From the NCBI GenBank assembly GCA_023458055.1, contig JAEXAW010000060.1, positions 62,001 through 126,000 of the forward strand: a stretch of DNA of 64,000 nucleotides, read 5' to 3'. The notes under the pieces were generated by a model that was not told the origin of the DNA, ran no database searches, and saw nothing but the letters and a program-made list of their open reading frames with translations. The position numbers were made by a program, and so were the translations under genes. Every line of letters begins with the position of its first letter. Within the stretch, counting starts at the first letter, position 1. This stretch comes from Pseudomonadota bacterium (GTDB taxonomy: Bacteria > Pseudomonadota > Alphaproteobacteria > Sphingomonadales > Sphingomonadaceae). Positions 42,780 through 52,575 of this stretch are shown here, piece after piece.

Positions 42780-44330
42780 TTATTTCCTTTGCTCAAGGCG
42801 GCGCATCGGCGCGATTTTATCAAACCAGGGGGCGGCTTCTTCCAATTGCGCCGCCAATCGGAACAGGGAAGATTCCTCCCCATAGCGCGCGGTAATCATC
42901 GACCCCACGGGCAGTCCCGATCGGGATTGGCCGAGCGGCAGCGATGCGCTGGGTTGGCCGGTAATGTTAAACAGCGCGGTAAAGGGCGAGAACGTCGAGG
43001 CGAGCCGCCCCCACTCTTCAAAACTTACCGGTGGGGAGAGGTTAATCGTCCCCAGCTTAACCGGTAACTGGCCCAATGTGGGCGACAGGATGATGTCATA
43101 ATCGGCCATGAACGTCGCAACGTCGATGGCGATTTTCTGCATCGCGCTATTGGCTCGGGCAAAATCGCGCGCAGTGAACTTCTTGCCCATTTCGACAAAG
43201 CCGAGCGTGATCGGTTCGAGCACCGTGGTCGGATCGATCCCTGTCAGTTTGGCGCGGTCCTCGACATCGGCGGCGACGTTCGATGCGATGGCGACGAATT
43301 GCGCGAAGCTCATCGCGGCGATATCGATTTTGGGTGCAGCCTCGACGACCTTGTGTCCCAATGTTTCGCATAGTCGCGCTGTATCTTGTGCGGCCTTTAC
43401 GCATTCGGGATCGACCGGGGTTCCGGCGGGCGCATTCGTCATCAGCGCGATCTTGAAGGGCTCGCCCTTCCGGTGCATCGCTTCAAGAAAACTGCGGTGC
43501 AATGTCGGTGCACCATAGCGCGAGCCGGGCTCAACCCCCGCTGTTGCATCAAGCAGCGCGGCACTGTCACGCACGCTACGCGTAATCGCGTGATGCGCAG
43601 AAAGCCCGGCCCAGCCCTCGGTGCGCGGCGGCCCCATCGGCACCCGGCCCCGGCTCGGCTTCAATCCGAACAAACCGCAACAGGAGGCCGGGATGCGGAT
43701 CGACCCGCCGCCATCGGTTGCATGCGCCATTGGCACGACACCCGCAGCAACCGCTGCCGATGCACCGCCGCTGGAACCGCCCGAGGTGCGCGTTTCGTCC
43801 CACGGATTGCGCGTCGCGCCATAAGCGACCGATTCCGTCGTTCCGGTGAGACCAAATTCCGGCGTTGTGGTTTTGCCGAAGATGACCAGCCCCGCGCGTT
43901 CATGGCGGCGCACCAGTTCGGATGTTACCTCTGCGCGGTAATTGTCATAGGAACGACTGCCCTGCCCCGTCCTTTCACCCTTGATGTGGGTGTTGAGGTC
44001 TTTGATCAGCCAGGGAACACCGGCAAAGACACCGTCGATGGGCGTGCTTCCCGCCCGCGCTCGCCCATATTCATAAAGTTTCTGGGCAAGGAAATTATAG
44101 CGCGGGTTCAGCGCTTCGGCGCGGCTAATTGCCGCTTCGAGTAGTTCGGCCGCTGCAACCTTTTTGGCGCGGACCAATGCCGCAAGCCCGGTCGCATCCT
44201 CGCTGTCGAGCAGCGCGGCAACGGAGTTTTTCTCCGCCGCCGGTCGCTTAGCATCAAGCGATGATGCGCCCGCTCCTGCCACTGCCGCCGCGCCGATGCC
44301 TTTCACCACATCCCGCCGCGACATGGTCAT
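42780..44330 (-). CDS. Amidase (amidase-signature family), Tat-exported
   Basis: A 516-residue amidase-signature enzyme with the Ser-cisSer-Lys triad: Lys110 (PWLIKDLN), Ser186 (SGGSSGGA) and Ser210 ([12 protein letters not shown]). The N-terminus [20 protein letters not shown] is a twin-arginine-type signal, so the mature enzyme likely acts in the periplasm. It hydrolyses an amide of unknown identity; the sequence resembles 6-aminohexanoate cyclic-dimer hydrolase-like amidases. It overlaps the Rieske gene by ATGA. Confidence 0.92.
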   Translation of the reverse strand: MTMSRRDVVKGIGAAAVAGAGASSLDAKRPAAEKNSVAALLDSEDATGLAALVRAKKVAAAELLEAAISRAEALNPRYNFLAQKLYEYGRARAGSTPIDGVFAGVPWLIKDLNTHIKGERTGQGSRSYDNYRAEVTSELVRRHERAGLVIFGKTTTPEFGLTGTTESVAYGATRNPWDETRTSGGSSGGASAAVAAGVVPMAHATDGGGSIRIPASCCGLFGLKPSRGRVPMGPPRTEGWAGLSAHHAITRSVRDSAALLDATAGVEPGSRYGAPTLHRSFLEAMHRKGEPFKIALMTNAPAGTPVDPECVKAAQDTARLCETLGHKVVEAAPKIDIAAMSFAQFVAIASNVAADVEDRAKLTGIDPTTVLEPITLGFVEMGKKFTARDFARANSAMQKIAIDVATFMADYDIILSPTLGQLPVKLGTINLSPPVSFEEWGRLASTFSPFTALFNITGQPSASLPLGQSRSGLPVGSMITARYGEESSLFRLAAQLEEAAPWFDKIAPMRRLEQRK

Positions 44331-45442
44331 TCCGCCGCCACAGCTTCCGGGCTATTATGATTACCAACATAAAATTTGCTGTAGAATTTGCGGAACTGCG
44401 CGATCGGACCATCGCCTTGGCAGATGATTGCGTTAGGTTCAAAGCGTTGACGGTCCCACACGACCTTGTCCTGGTCGAACTGCTTGCAAATATCCTTGAC
44501 GATCGCGCGAGCCAGCCCTGCCCGCTCGCCTTCGGCCTGCGCCTTAGGCTGGGTAAAACAGAAACGGACATGGACATGATCAAGCTCCACTGGCGTGATG
44601 CATGCAACCAGCAGGGTTTCAGAAATGCCCGTGAAGCGCGTCCAGCTTTGCCCAGGGCCTAACGTATCATAGCTGATGCAGCCATCCACCTCACCAAAAG
44701 GCGTGCCGAGTTTGGTTTTTACATCCGCACCGCGGCCCCATTCCCCCCAACGCAATTCGCCCTGCGGGACATTGGCGGTGCCATGAATATATTTGAAATG
44801 CGCAAAGTCGACGCCATTTTCAGCCATATTCTGGATCGAACCCCAGACGTGCCATTCAAACACGTCATAGTCTGTCCATTCAGGATCGGTCGCCTCGGGG
44901 AGGTGCACTACCTCCCACAACGGTTCAACGCCTTCGGGGTGATACCAGGCCCAAATCCAGCGATTGGCCTCATCCATGTGCCAGGTGGTGATGCATTTGC
45001 GCTTCACTTGCGGCGGAATGCTCGGAGAATAAGGGATGTCCTTGACCACGCCCTCATCGCCATCATAGCGCCAAGCATGGAACGGACATTCGATGAGATT
45101 GCCGTGCACTTTGCCACCATAGCCCATATGCGCGCCTAAATGCTTGCAATAGGCATCGACCATGCGCACCTCGCCATCCTCGCCGCGCCAGATGGCCAAC
45201 TCTTTGCCGAAATAGCGCAGGGGTTTGACCACGCCGACTTCCAGATCATTGGACTGGATCAACGGATACCAGCCAAACGGAATGCCGATATCAAGGTTGC
45301 GTTCCTCAATAGAGGCCCGGTTGGTGACCTCGGCTACGCGCCAATCCAGCAGGTCCTGCCCGCGCAGTTTTTCCAGAATCTGCCAAACTGCGACCGGCGC
45401 GGTGCGGGCATCACCCGCTGCACGATGTTCTTTCTCAGACAT
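44327..45442 (-). CDS. Rieske non-heme iron oxygenase, KshA-like (copy 2)
   Basis: A 371-residue oxygenase alpha subunit. Rieske ligands are Cys99-x-His101 (YCKHLGAHMG) and Cys119-x2-His122 (CPFHAWRYDG). The mononuclear iron site is NGVDFAHFKYIHG. The length and layout are of the KshA type, and only moderately similar to copy 1 by eye. There is no reductase gene nearby. It lies within the minus-strand operon, between the amidohydrolase_2 gene and the amidase gene. Confidence 0.9.
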   Translation of the reverse strand: MSEKEHRAAGDARTAPVAVWQILEKLRGQDLLDWRVAEVTNRASIEERNLDIGIPFGWYPLIQSNDLEVGVVKPLRYFGKELAIWRGEDGEVRMVDAYCKHLGAHMGYGGKVHGNLIECPFHAWRYDGDEGVVKDIPYSPSIPPQVKRKCITTWHMDEANRWIWAWYHPEGVEPLWEVVHLPEATDPEWTDYDVFEWHVWGSIQNMAENGVDFAHFKYIHGTANVPQGELRWGEWGRGADVKTKLGTPFGEVDGCISYDTLGPGQSWTRFTGISETLLVACITPVELDHVHVRFCFTQPKAQAEGERAGLARAIVKDICKQFDQDKVVWDRQRFEPNAIICQGDGPIAQFRKFYSKFYVGNHNSPEAVAAE

Positions 45443-45463
45443 TGCTCATCTCCTTAGCTTGAG

Positions 45464-45487
45464 GCGGGAGCGTTTCGATGCTCCCGC
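45464..45487 (-). terminator. Hairpin within the minus-strand operon, possible attenuator
   Basis: GCGGGAGC-N8-GCTCCCGC, a perfect 8-bp GC stem in the 119-bp gap between the amidohydrolase_2 gene and the Rieske gene. No U-run follows on the minus strand, so it may slow transcription, stabilise mRNA ends, or do nothing. It is the only sizeable gap in the operon. Confidence 0.5.
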
Positions 45488-45561
45488 TGCCGTGAGCGGG
45501 GTTGTCTCGCTCGAACGGCAAATTTCCAACAAAGGGAGCAGACTTCCCGGCTCCTTATTCC

Positions 45562-46431
45562 TCACAATTTGAACAGTTTCTTAGCGTTTTCTCTCAAGAA
45601 TTTCGGCCAGACTTCGTCCTTGAACGGGACGTTGGGCATGTCGCCCATAATCCGGTCAAGGCTCAATCCCATGGGGAAATATCCGGCATAGATAATCTTG
45701 TCGCTGCCGCGGGTATTGGCATAGTCGATTATCGCCTTGGGATAATGTTTGGGCGCGAAGGCACTGGTTGAATAATAAAGGTTCGGATATTTGAGCATCA
45801 GCTTGACAGCCAGATCCTCCCACGGTTCGGCGCCGTGGCGCATGACAATCTTCAATTCCGGGAAGAACCAGCACACTTCGTCGACATGCTCGACCTTCTG
45901 CGTTTCCATCGGAATACGCGGCCCCGGAATACCGACGTTAAGCAGGATCGGAATATCAAGTTCACAACAGGTCGCGTAGATCGGATACATGAATTTGTGA
46001 TTGATCGGCACCTGCGGATTGGTGCCAGCCGGAAAGCAACCGAGCGCCGACAGGCCGACTTCGCTATGGATGCGTTTGATGCGACGCACTTCATCCATCC
46101 CGCCATTGGGATTGATCGGCAGGTCAAAGAAGAAGCGATCCGGATATTTTTCCTTGGCGCGACGCGACGTCTCATTGTCATTCCAGCCGACCAGCGCCTT
46201 TTCGATATTATGCTTGTCCATCTGTTCGACCGTCCAAGCAACATAATCATCGGACTTGTCTAGCACGGGAATATCCTTGAACATGTATTGCGCCGGCATC
46301 TTGAAGCTATCGAGCGTTTCCTGGTCGCGGATCAGCGGCGCAAAGCTTGAATACCAATCTTCGCGATCCTCAGAATTGGGAATACCCAGCATACAGTCGA
46401 TAATCTTGATGTCCTTAGGCATTCCCATCAT
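45562..46431 (-). CDS. Amidohydrolase_2 (ACMSD-like) family protein lacking the HxH motif
   Basis: A 289-residue TIM-barrel protein of the amidohydrolase_2 family, which includes decarboxylases and lactonases. The start KIIDCMLGIPNSED lacks the expected HxH metal pair (usual form IDxHxH). Later residues, PELKIVMRHGAEPWED and the preceding barrel strands, are as in the family. It could be an enzyme using a different metal arrangement. Its ATG overlaps the ligase stop (ATGA), which fixes the start at 46431. Confidence 0.85.
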   Translation of the reverse strand: MMGMPKDIKIIDCMLGIPNSEDREDWYSSFAPLIRDQETLDSFKMPAQYMFKDIPVLDKSDDYVAWTVEQMDKHNIEKALVGWNDNETSRRAKEKYPDRFFFDLPINPNGGMDEVRRIKRIHSEVGLSALGCFPAGTNPQVPINHKFMYPIYATCCELDIPILLNVGIPGPRIPMETQKVEHVDEVCWFFPELKIVMRHGAEPWEDLAVKLMLKYPNLYYSTSAFAPKHYPKAIIDYANTRGSDKIIYAGYFPMGLSLDRIMGDMPNVPFKDEVWPKFLRENAKKLFKL

Positions 46432-48029
46432 TCGTCTCCGATTAATTGCGGCCACAGCTGGCGCAGCGCCACCTTGTCGACCTTATCCATAAGATTGCGT
46501 GGCAAGGGGCCAGGCACGACGGCGACCCTACCTGGTGCCTTGTAGCGGGCAAGATGTTCCGCAACATGGTCGATAACCTGTTGTTCGTCGATATTGTCTC
46601 CGGCGACTACCGCTACGAGCAATTCTCCCAATCGCTCATCAGGGATACCAAATGCGGCAAATTCGTGCGCTTCTGGCAATTGGCTGATGACCCGTTCGAC
46701 CTCGGCGCAATAGATATTTTCGCCGCCAGAGATAACCATATCCTTCTTGCGATCGACGACGGTGACATAGCCGTTGCTATCGATCATTCCGATATCGCCG
46801 GTTTTGAGCCATCCATCAGCATCGAGCGTCGCTGCAGTATCATCCGGGTTGTTCCAATAGCCCTGCATGACCACCGGTCCGCGCGCGCATAATTCGCCGA
46901 CATGGCCGGGCGTCAATTCCGCCCCATCAACTCCGATAACGCGCGCTTCGATCAAGTCTGACACCCGGCCGCTCGTGCCGGGATGGGCGTCAAATTCTTC
47001 GCCCATGATCATCGCATAGACGCCGCTCGTTTCGGTCTGGCCATAGCCCGTACCGAATACCGCATGCGGCAAGGCCTTGCGCGCTGCATCGAGCAGGTTG
47101 CGCGGCACGGCTTGGCCGCCAATACCGACGCTGCGGATCGAGGTCAGATCATAATTTCCAAGTGCTGGATGCTGAAGGATATCCCACAGCATTGTCGGTA
47201 CGGTGCCAATATTGGTGAGCTTTTCTGCCTCGACCAATTGGAACGCAGTCTCCACATCCCAACGCCGCATGATCACAATCTTGCCGCCCGCAAGCAGGGT
47301 CGACAAAAAGCCCGAACCGATGCCTGAAATATGGAAGAGCGGGTACACCAGCAGCACCCCCATCGGAGGGGCATTAGCGATAAGCGCTTCAGGAGCCACG
47401 CCCATTCGCTCTGCCATTGTCGCAAGGATCATGAGTCCGGATCGCTGGATACCCATCAACGCATGCACCATGTTGCGATGAGAGAGTACCGCGCCCTTGA
47501 CCCTCCCGGAAGTACCGGAGGTAAACATGATCACTGCGGGATCTTCCGGCTGGCGGACAACGGGCGGGCGCGCTACGGCATCGCTCGCGGGAAAATCGGC
47601 CGTTGCAATCAACCGTCCGGCATAACCGCCCGCTTGCAACACCTCGCGCCGGTGCCGGTCCGCCAGCACCAGCGCAGGCCCGCACTCCTGAACCGCAGCC
47701 ATCATCTCGGCGGGCGATCCCCGGCTGTTGAGCAGGACCGCAACCCCGCCCGCGCGGATAATTGCAAGAAAGGCGATAATCCATTCAGCGCGATTGCGCA
47801 TCGCGATGGCGACCCGGTCACCTGGCGTGACCCCCATTGCCGCCGCGAGTGCGTCGGCGCGTGCAAAAATTTCGTCATAGCTGAACCGCTCATCACCCTC
47901 GACTACGAGCGTCGCCGAACCAAAGCGCCGCGCGGTTGCAATGAGCGACCAAAGGTCGGGCGGCGCATGGACAAAGCGGCGCTGACCGTCGCGATCCTCA
48001 ATTGCAAAATGGGCGAACAGATCACTCAT
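46428..48029 (-). CDS. AMP-dependent acyl-CoA ligase
   Basis: A 533-residue ANL ligase. Motifs: MFTSGTSGRVKGAVLS (P-loop, about 175), FGTGYGQTETSGV, DGWLKTGDIGMIDSNGY, and the C-terminal PRNLMDKVDKVALR with the catalytic Lys. It activates a carboxylic acid to its CoA thioester, likely the entry step for side-chain or ring-cleavage acids in this region. No signal peptide is seen. It is translationally coupled to the downstream amidohydrolase_2 gene. Confidence 0.93.
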   Translation of the reverse strand: MSDLFAHFAIEDRDGQRRFVHAPPDLWSLIATARRFGSATLVVEGDERFSYDEIFARADALAAAMGVTPGDRVAIAMRNRAEWIIAFLAIIRAGGVAVLLNSRGSPAEMMAAVQECGPALVLADRHRREVLQAGGYAGRLIATADFPASDAVARPPVVRQPEDPAVIMFTSGTSGRVKGAVLSHRNMVHALMGIQRSGLMILATMAERMGVAPEALIANAPPMGVLLVYPLFHISGIGSGFLSTLLAGGKIVIMRRWDVETAFQLVEAEKLTNIGTVPTMLWDILQHPALGNYDLTSIRSVGIGGQAVPRNLLDAARKALPHAVFGTGYGQTETSGVYAMIMGEEFDAHPGTSGRVSDLIEARVIGVDGAELTPGHVGELCARGPVVMQGYWNNPDDTAATLDADGWLKTGDIGMIDSNGYVTVVDRKKDMVISGGENIYCAEVERVISQLPEAHEFAAFGIPDERLGELLVAVVAGDNIDEQQVIDHVAEHLARYKAPGRVAVVPGPLPRNLMDKVDKVALRQLWPQLIGDE

Positions 48030-48048
48030 GCCCGGCTCTTGTCCTTCT

Positions 48049-48750
48049 TCAAAAATTATATTGCGCAGTAGGAATCACATCGATCGTCCCGCGCTCGATA
48101 AAACGGTCACAGCTTTCCATCATGGCGGCGAGGTTGGCATCGAATTTCTTTTGATCGCCAACCGCATCGAAAAACACATAAGGATCGCTCAGTGCGCTTT
48201 CCGGGAAACATTCCTCGACAATGGCTGCATAGGGCGGCGCGTCCGGAGTGAGCGCCCGCACAACCAGATTTTGCACATATTCAAAGTTCGACTGGGTATC
48301 GATGGCGACACGGGTGTGCCGATCCTGCCAGATCGCCAACCACTCGTCATAGGGCAGCGCTTGGGGTCGCGTGAGGAACGCCATTTGCGCCCAGCCCCAA
48401 TTGCGCTCACCAATAGCTGGCTGATGCGCCTCATTCGGGATGATCGTGGATTCGACGACGAGATAAGCCGCGAAATGACCGCAATGCTGCGCAATAGCGG
48501 TGTCGACGTCTATCCGGAAGATAGCGTTGGCGGATGGGAGCCAGTATTGCACGGTCGCCTGATGCTGCGGCTCGCCACGCGATTGACGCAGCGCTGATCC
48601 CTGATCGGTTATCATATCCTCGATGTTGATACGGATGTGCTGCGCCCCTGCCGCGCGGAGCGCTAGAGGCAGATCAGCCAAGAGCCGACGATTATACGCC
48701 TCGCGCGCTTCCCCACTTTCGCTCCACAACAGGCAGATGACTTTTTCCAT
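48049..48750 (-). CDS. EthD-domain-like protein
   Basis: A 233-residue protein with two ferredoxin-like halves: MEKVICLLWSESGEAREAYN at the N-terminus, and LPYDEWLAIWQDRHTRVAID plus SDPYVFFDAVGDQKKFDANL in the C-terminal half. The pattern is that of EthD/dimeric alpha-beta-barrel proteins that accompany oxygenase pathways; function is not known. It lies 19 bases before the ligase gene and 15 bases after an SDR gene. Confidence 0.7.
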   Translation of the reverse strand: MEKVICLLWSESGEAREAYNRRLLADLPLALRAAGAQHIRINIEDMITDQGSALRQSRGEPQHQATVQYWLPSANAIFRIDVDTAIAQHCGHFAAYLVVESTIIPNEAHQPAIGERNWGWAQMAFLTRPQALPYDEWLAIWQDRHTRVAIDTQSNFEYVQNLVVRALTPDAPPYAAIVEECFPESALSDPYVFFDAVGDQKKFDANLAAMMESCDRFIERGTIDVIPTAQYNF

Positions 48751-48765
48751 CAGCGCGTCTCCCGT

Positions 48766-49530
48766 TTAACCGAAATTGGCCTGACCGCCGTCCAGCGGGA
48801 TGGTCGCACCGGTGAGATAAGCGAACGCCGGTGAGCAGAGTGCCGCTACTGCGCGCCCGATATCCTCTTCCAGCCGCCCGATCCGACCAAGCGGAATGGT
48901 ACGGAAAAAAGCTTCGGCTTCTTCGGGATTGTTCTGCACCCACCATTTGAGGCCGGGCGATTCGGCGTGCGGCGCAATGTTGAGTACGCGTATATTATCG
49001 CCGCCCCATTCCGATGCAGCCGCCCGGGTCAGCGCGCGCGTCGCCTGCTTGACCGCAGCATAGGCTCCGTAACCCGCCATATCCCAGCGCTCGGCAGCCG
49101 ATGAGATGAGATTGAAAATGACCCCGCCGCCCCGCGCGCGCATATGGGGCACTGCGTGTTTCATCAAACGGAACGTCGCTAACGGTCCCGATTCGAACCC
49201 GGCAATGAATGCCGTGTCGGTGACGTCGTCGAGCGAACCGAGCGGAACCTCTTGAGCATTATTGACCAATATATCGACGCCGCCAAAGCGCGTCACCGCT
49301 TCCTTCATGCATCCTTCGAGCGCCGCAGCATCCCGCACATCGCACGTCACACACGCCACCGCGCCGCCGCGCTCTTCGACAAGCCTTTGAGTTGTTTGCA
49401 GCTTTTCGAGGGTCCGGCCCGCGATAACGAGATCGACGCCCGCGTCGGCAAGCGCGAGCGCGATGCCTTGCCCTACACCCTGCCCCGCTCCTGTCACCAG
49501 AGCGACCTTGCCGCTCAACGCGCCACCCAT
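48766..49530 (-). CDS. Short-chain dehydrogenase/reductase
   Basis: A 254-residue SDR: VTGAGQGVGQGIALAL near residue 12, NNAQ in place of NNAG, then FNLISSAAERWDMAGYGAYAAVK with catalytic Ser and Tyr-x3-Lys. It is the first gene of an eight-gene minus-strand operon (49530 to 40248). Operator copy 4 lies 19-48 bases upstream, in the shared promoter region with the plus-strand operon. Confidence 0.88.
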   Translation of the reverse strand: MGGALSGKVALVTGAGQGVGQGIALALADAGVDLVIAGRTLEKLQTTQRLVEERGGAVACVTCDVRDAAALEGCMKEAVTRFGGVDILVNNAQEVPLGSLDDVTDTAFIAGFESGPLATFRLMKHAVPHMRARGGGVIFNLISSAAERWDMAGYGAYAAVKQATRALTRAAASEWGGDNIRVLNIAPHAESPGLKWWVQNNPEEAEAFFRTIPLGRIGRLEEDIGRAVAALCSPAFAYLTGATIPLDGGQANFG

Positions 49531-49548
49531 TAACCCAACCTCTCTAAT

Positions 49549-49578
49549 TTCGTAATTTTTTGACTGTTCTTTTACGCA
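49549..49578. promoter_or_regulatory. Conserved palindromic operator, copy 4
   Basis: TTCGTA-N18-TACGCA, extended halves TTCGTAAT and TTTACGCA. It lies in the 113-bp gap between two divergent catabolic operons (49530 minus, 49644 plus), so one site could control both. A further TGCGTT half-site at 49612 lacks a partner at the same spacing. Confidence 0.72.
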
Positions 49579-49643
49579 TTACATTGACATACCAAGCATA
49601 AGAACGTCAATTGCGTTAAATAATATTGTATAGGAGAGTTTCT

Positions 49644-50882
49644 GTGGGTCAAGCTTCCCCGTTCGATCCCCTCAGCATCGGGCCGCTGAAACTACGCAAC
49701 CGTTTCGTCAAGTCGGCGACCAACGAAGGCATGGCGAAACAAGGCATTGTGACCAAAGGTCTTGCGCATTTTCACGAGCAGATGGCGGCTGGAGGTGTCG
49801 GGCTCAGCACCGTCGCTTATTGCGCGGTTAGCCCGGATGGTCGCACTTTTGTCGATCAAGTCACACTCAACCGCGAATCCGTGCCTGACCTCAAGGCGCT
49901 GGTTGACGGCATTCATCGTCATGGAGCAGCGGCGAGTGCGCAGATCACCCACGGCGGATGCTTTACCTTCCTCCCCAAAACCTTGTGCGAGGAACCGCGC
50001 CCACTGTCCGCAAGCGGCGGGTTCAACAAGGTTGGCGTGATGTCCAATCGCTTCTGGAAAAAGGCGATGGACCGCGACGACATGGACAAGATCGCGAGCG
50101 AATTTGTGCGCGGCGCAGAACTGGCGCGCGAGGCCGGGTTTGATGCGGTCGAAATCCATATGGGGCATGGCTATTTGCTGAGCCAATATCTCTCGCCTTT
50201 CTATAATAAGCGATCCGATGAGTATGGGGGCAACATCGCCAAACGGGTGCGTTTCCCTAATGAAGTGCTCGCCCGGGTGCTCGATGCGGTGGGCAAAGAC
50301 CTGGCCGTCATCGTCAAATATTCGATGACCGACGGGGCCAGCGGCGGCAACACAATCGAAGACGGCATCGCCATTGCCAAATCAATCGAGGCGACAGGCG
50401 CGCACATGGCGGTGTTGTCCAATGGCCTTAACATCGAATCGATTACGGCAATGTTCGGCAACAGCTTTCCCAAGGAAAATCGCGGCAAGCCCGCCAATCC
50501 GATCATTGCGCTGGGCATGTGGCTGCAATCATTTACTGAACCAAAAAATGTCGAATTTCATCCGCGCTATTTGCGGGACAATGCGCTCACAATCCGCGAT
50601 GCGGTCAATATGCCGCTGTGTTATCTGGGCGGTGTGACCTCGCTCGCCGATGCGCAAGAGGCAGTCGACGACGGGTTCGATGCGATCGCGATGGGGCGCA
50701 TCCTCATCCACGATCCCGACATCATCAACCAGTTCCGCGAAGGCGCGACGCTGAAATCGGGCTGCACCTCCTGCAATCGCTGCGTCACCATGATGTATAC
50801 GCCGGGCGGCACCTCCTGTGTATTGACACATAAGACAGGCGATGCCGACCTCAACAAAATTCACGCAAGGGATGCAGCATGA
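49644..50882 (+). CDS. NADH:flavin oxidoreductase, Old Yellow Enzyme family
   Basis: A 412-residue FMN-dependent TIM-barrel reductase. HMGHGYLLSQYLSPFYNKRS with the following DEYGG is the family core, and AAASAQITHGG is the earlier flavin-binding block. The C-terminal CTSCNRC with a later Cys resembles the [4Fe-4S] motif of 2,4-dienoyl-CoA reductase-like members, but the large NAD(P)/FAD domain is missing, so the protein ends shortly after. GTG 49644 is chosen, with AGGAG 7 bases upstream. It is the first gene of a seven-gene plus-strand operon. Confidence 0.9.
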   Translation: MGQASPFDPLSIGPLKLRNRFVKSATNEGMAKQGIVTKGLAHFHEQMAAGGVGLSTVAYCAVSPDGRTFVDQVTLNRESVPDLKALVDGIHRHGAAASAQITHGGCFTFLPKTLCEEPRPLSASGGFNKVGVMSNRFWKKAMDRDDMDKIASEFVRGAELAREAGFDAVEIHMGHGYLLSQYLSPFYNKRSDEYGGNIAKRVRFPNEVLARVLDAVGKDLAVIVKYSMTDGASGGNTIEDGIAIAKSIEATGAHMAVLSNGLNIESITAMFGNSFPKENRGKPANPIIALGMWLQSFTEPKNVEFHPRYLRDNALTIRDAVNMPLCYLGGVTSLADAQEAVDDGFDAIAMGRILIHDPDIINQFREGATLKSGCTSCNRCVTMMYTPGGTSCVLTHKTGDADLNKIHARDAA

Positions 50883-51649
50883 CCAAGGATTTAGCGGGAA
50901 AAGTTGCCCTTATCACCGGCGGAAGCGATGGCATAGGCCTTGCGACCGCCAAATTGCTCGCCCGGCGCGGGGCCACGGTCGTCATCTGTGCGCGCCGTCC
51001 GGAAAAACTCGAACAGGCGTGCGCAGAGATTGCGACAGAGGGCGCTGTGGAAACACATCAACTGGACGTTTCGGATGCTGATGCCTTTGCGGCACTGGTT
51101 GCTGATGTTGCAGCGCGTCATGGCCGTCTCGACATGATGGTCAACAATGCAATGTCCGTCCATTATGCGCCGCTCGAGCATCTGACGCTTGACCATTGGC
51201 GCAAGGATTTTGCGGTCAATGCCGATGCCGTATTTGTCGGTACACAGGCAGCGCTTAAAGTCATGACCAAGCAGGGAAGCGGCTCTATCGTCAATATCTC
51301 TTCGACCACGGCAATCCGCGCTGCCCCGATGATGGCAAGCTATTCCGCCTCAAAGGCCGCGCTGATCCAGTTCACGGCGTGCGCGGCAATGGAGGCCGCG
51401 CGCAGCGGCGTTCGCATCAACGCCATCGTGCCAGGACAGGTGCAGACACCAGCCACAGAAGACTTTGCGCGCAAAGCACCGGAGACGGCCGCCAAAACAG
51501 CCGACGCGATCCCGATGGGTCGGGGTGGTCAACCGGAAGAACTGGCCGAAGCGATTGTCTTTCTGCTGTCCGATGCGGCAAGCTACATCACCGGCGTTGC
51601 GCTTCCGGTCGATGGCGGCAAATCGGCTCAGCTTTATCTTCCTTCCTGA
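50879..51649 (+). CDS. Short-chain dehydrogenase/reductase
   Basis: A 256-residue classical SDR: ITGGSDGIGLATAKLL near residue 11, NNAM, then VNISSTTAIRAAPMMASYSASK with Ser and Tyr-x3-Lys. Its ATG overlaps the OYE stop (ATGA), so translation is coupled. It belongs to the plus-strand catabolic operon. Confidence 0.88.
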   Translation: MTKDLAGKVALITGGSDGIGLATAKLLARRGATVVICARRPEKLEQACAEIATEGAVETHQLDVSDADAFAALVADVAARHGRLDMMVNNAMSVHYAPLEHLTLDHWRKDFAVNADAVFVGTQAALKVMTKQGSGSIVNISSTTAIRAAPMMASYSASKAALIQFTACAAMEAARSGVRINAIVPGQVQTPATEDFARKAPETAAKTADAIPMGRGGQPEELAEAIVFLLSDAASYITGVALPVDGGKSAQLYLPS

Positions 51650-51663
51650 CGCGGAGCATGATC

Positions 51664-52575
51664 ATGAAAACCCTCATAGTAGGCGGCACCGGCGCGCTTG
51701 GCGGTCATATTGCTGCCCGTCTTAAAGAACGCGGCCATGACGTGACCATTGCTGCGCGTACCCCCCCCGAAGCAGGCACCCCGATGGCGGATATGCCGTT
51801 TCTCCAAGGCGATTATGTCGCAGGGGATTTTACGCCCGATAAGCTCAAGGGATTTGACTGGGTTGTTTTTGCTGCGGGCAATGATCCGCGCCATATTCCG
51901 CGCGGCAGCGATGCCGATGCGCATTTGTTCAAGGCCAATCATGAAGCGGCTCCTGCCTTCTTCCGCGCCTGCCGCGAAGCCGGGGTGAAGCGCGCCATCC
52001 AGCTTGGCAGTTTCTATCCGCAAGCCTCGCCCGAACTTATTGCCGGGAATAAGTATATCCAGTCGCGCAAGGCCGCCTGCGAAGGCGCACGCGCAGAAGC
52101 GACCGACGATTTCCACGTCATTAGCGTCAATGCCCCCTTCATGGTCGGCTGCGTTCCGGGGCAATCAAGCCAATTGTTTCAGCCTTATGTTCAATGGGCC
52201 GAAGGGACGATCCCCCTCCCCGCCACTGCGCCAGCGGGCGGCACCAATTTCATGTCGTTCCGCTCACTCTCCGAAGCGGTGGAAGGAGCATTGGAGCGCG
52301 GCGAAAATCGCAAGGCTTATCTTGTCGGCGACGAAAATCTGAGCTTTGCCGATTATTTCGGGCTGTTTTTTGCCAAGGCCGGAAACGAAGCAACGATGGA
52401 AGCGAAAGATGAACCCCATCCCATGCTGCCCGATGTTGCAATCCCGCAAGGACGCGGCAACTATATCCGCTATGAACCGGACGCGGCGGAAACCGCTCTG
52501 CTTGGGTATCGCCGCAATGACGTAGCCAACGCGGTCGCGGAAGCGGTTCGGCAATATGGGAGTGGCAAAGCGTGA
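51664..52575 (+). CDS. NAD(P)-binding, NmrA/extended-SDR-like protein
   Basis: A 303-residue protein with an N-terminal Rossmann motif (LIVGGTGALGGHIAARLKER, residues 4-23) and a later GSFYPQASPELIAGNKYIQSRK segment with a Tyr-x3-Lys-like YIQSRK. This is the pattern of extended or atypical SDRs/epimerases. ATG 51664 is preferred over 51658 because GGAG lies 7 bases before it. It overlaps the next SDR by 4 bases. Confidence 0.82.
   Translation: MKTLIVGGTGALGGHIAARLKERGHDVTIAARTPPEAGTPMADMPFLQGDYVAGDFTPDKLKGFDWVVFAAGNDPRHIPRGSDADAHLFKANHEAAPAFFRACREAGVKRAIQLGSFYPQASPELIAGNKYIQSRKAACEGARAEATDDFHVISVNAPFMVGCVPGQSSQLFQPYVQWAEGTIPLPATAPAGGTNFMSFRSLSEAVEGALERGENRKAYLVGDENLSFADYFGLFFAKAGNEATMEAKDEPHPMLPDVAIPQGRGNYIRYEPDAAETALLGYRRNDVANAVAEAVRQYGSGKA

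Noticed and set aside
51379..51663. A longer start for the NmrA-like protein overlapping the upstream SDR
   Set aside because: The extension lies inside the SDR gene in another frame and is Arg/Gly-rich. ATG 51664 has a proper ribosome site and starts the Rossmann fold.
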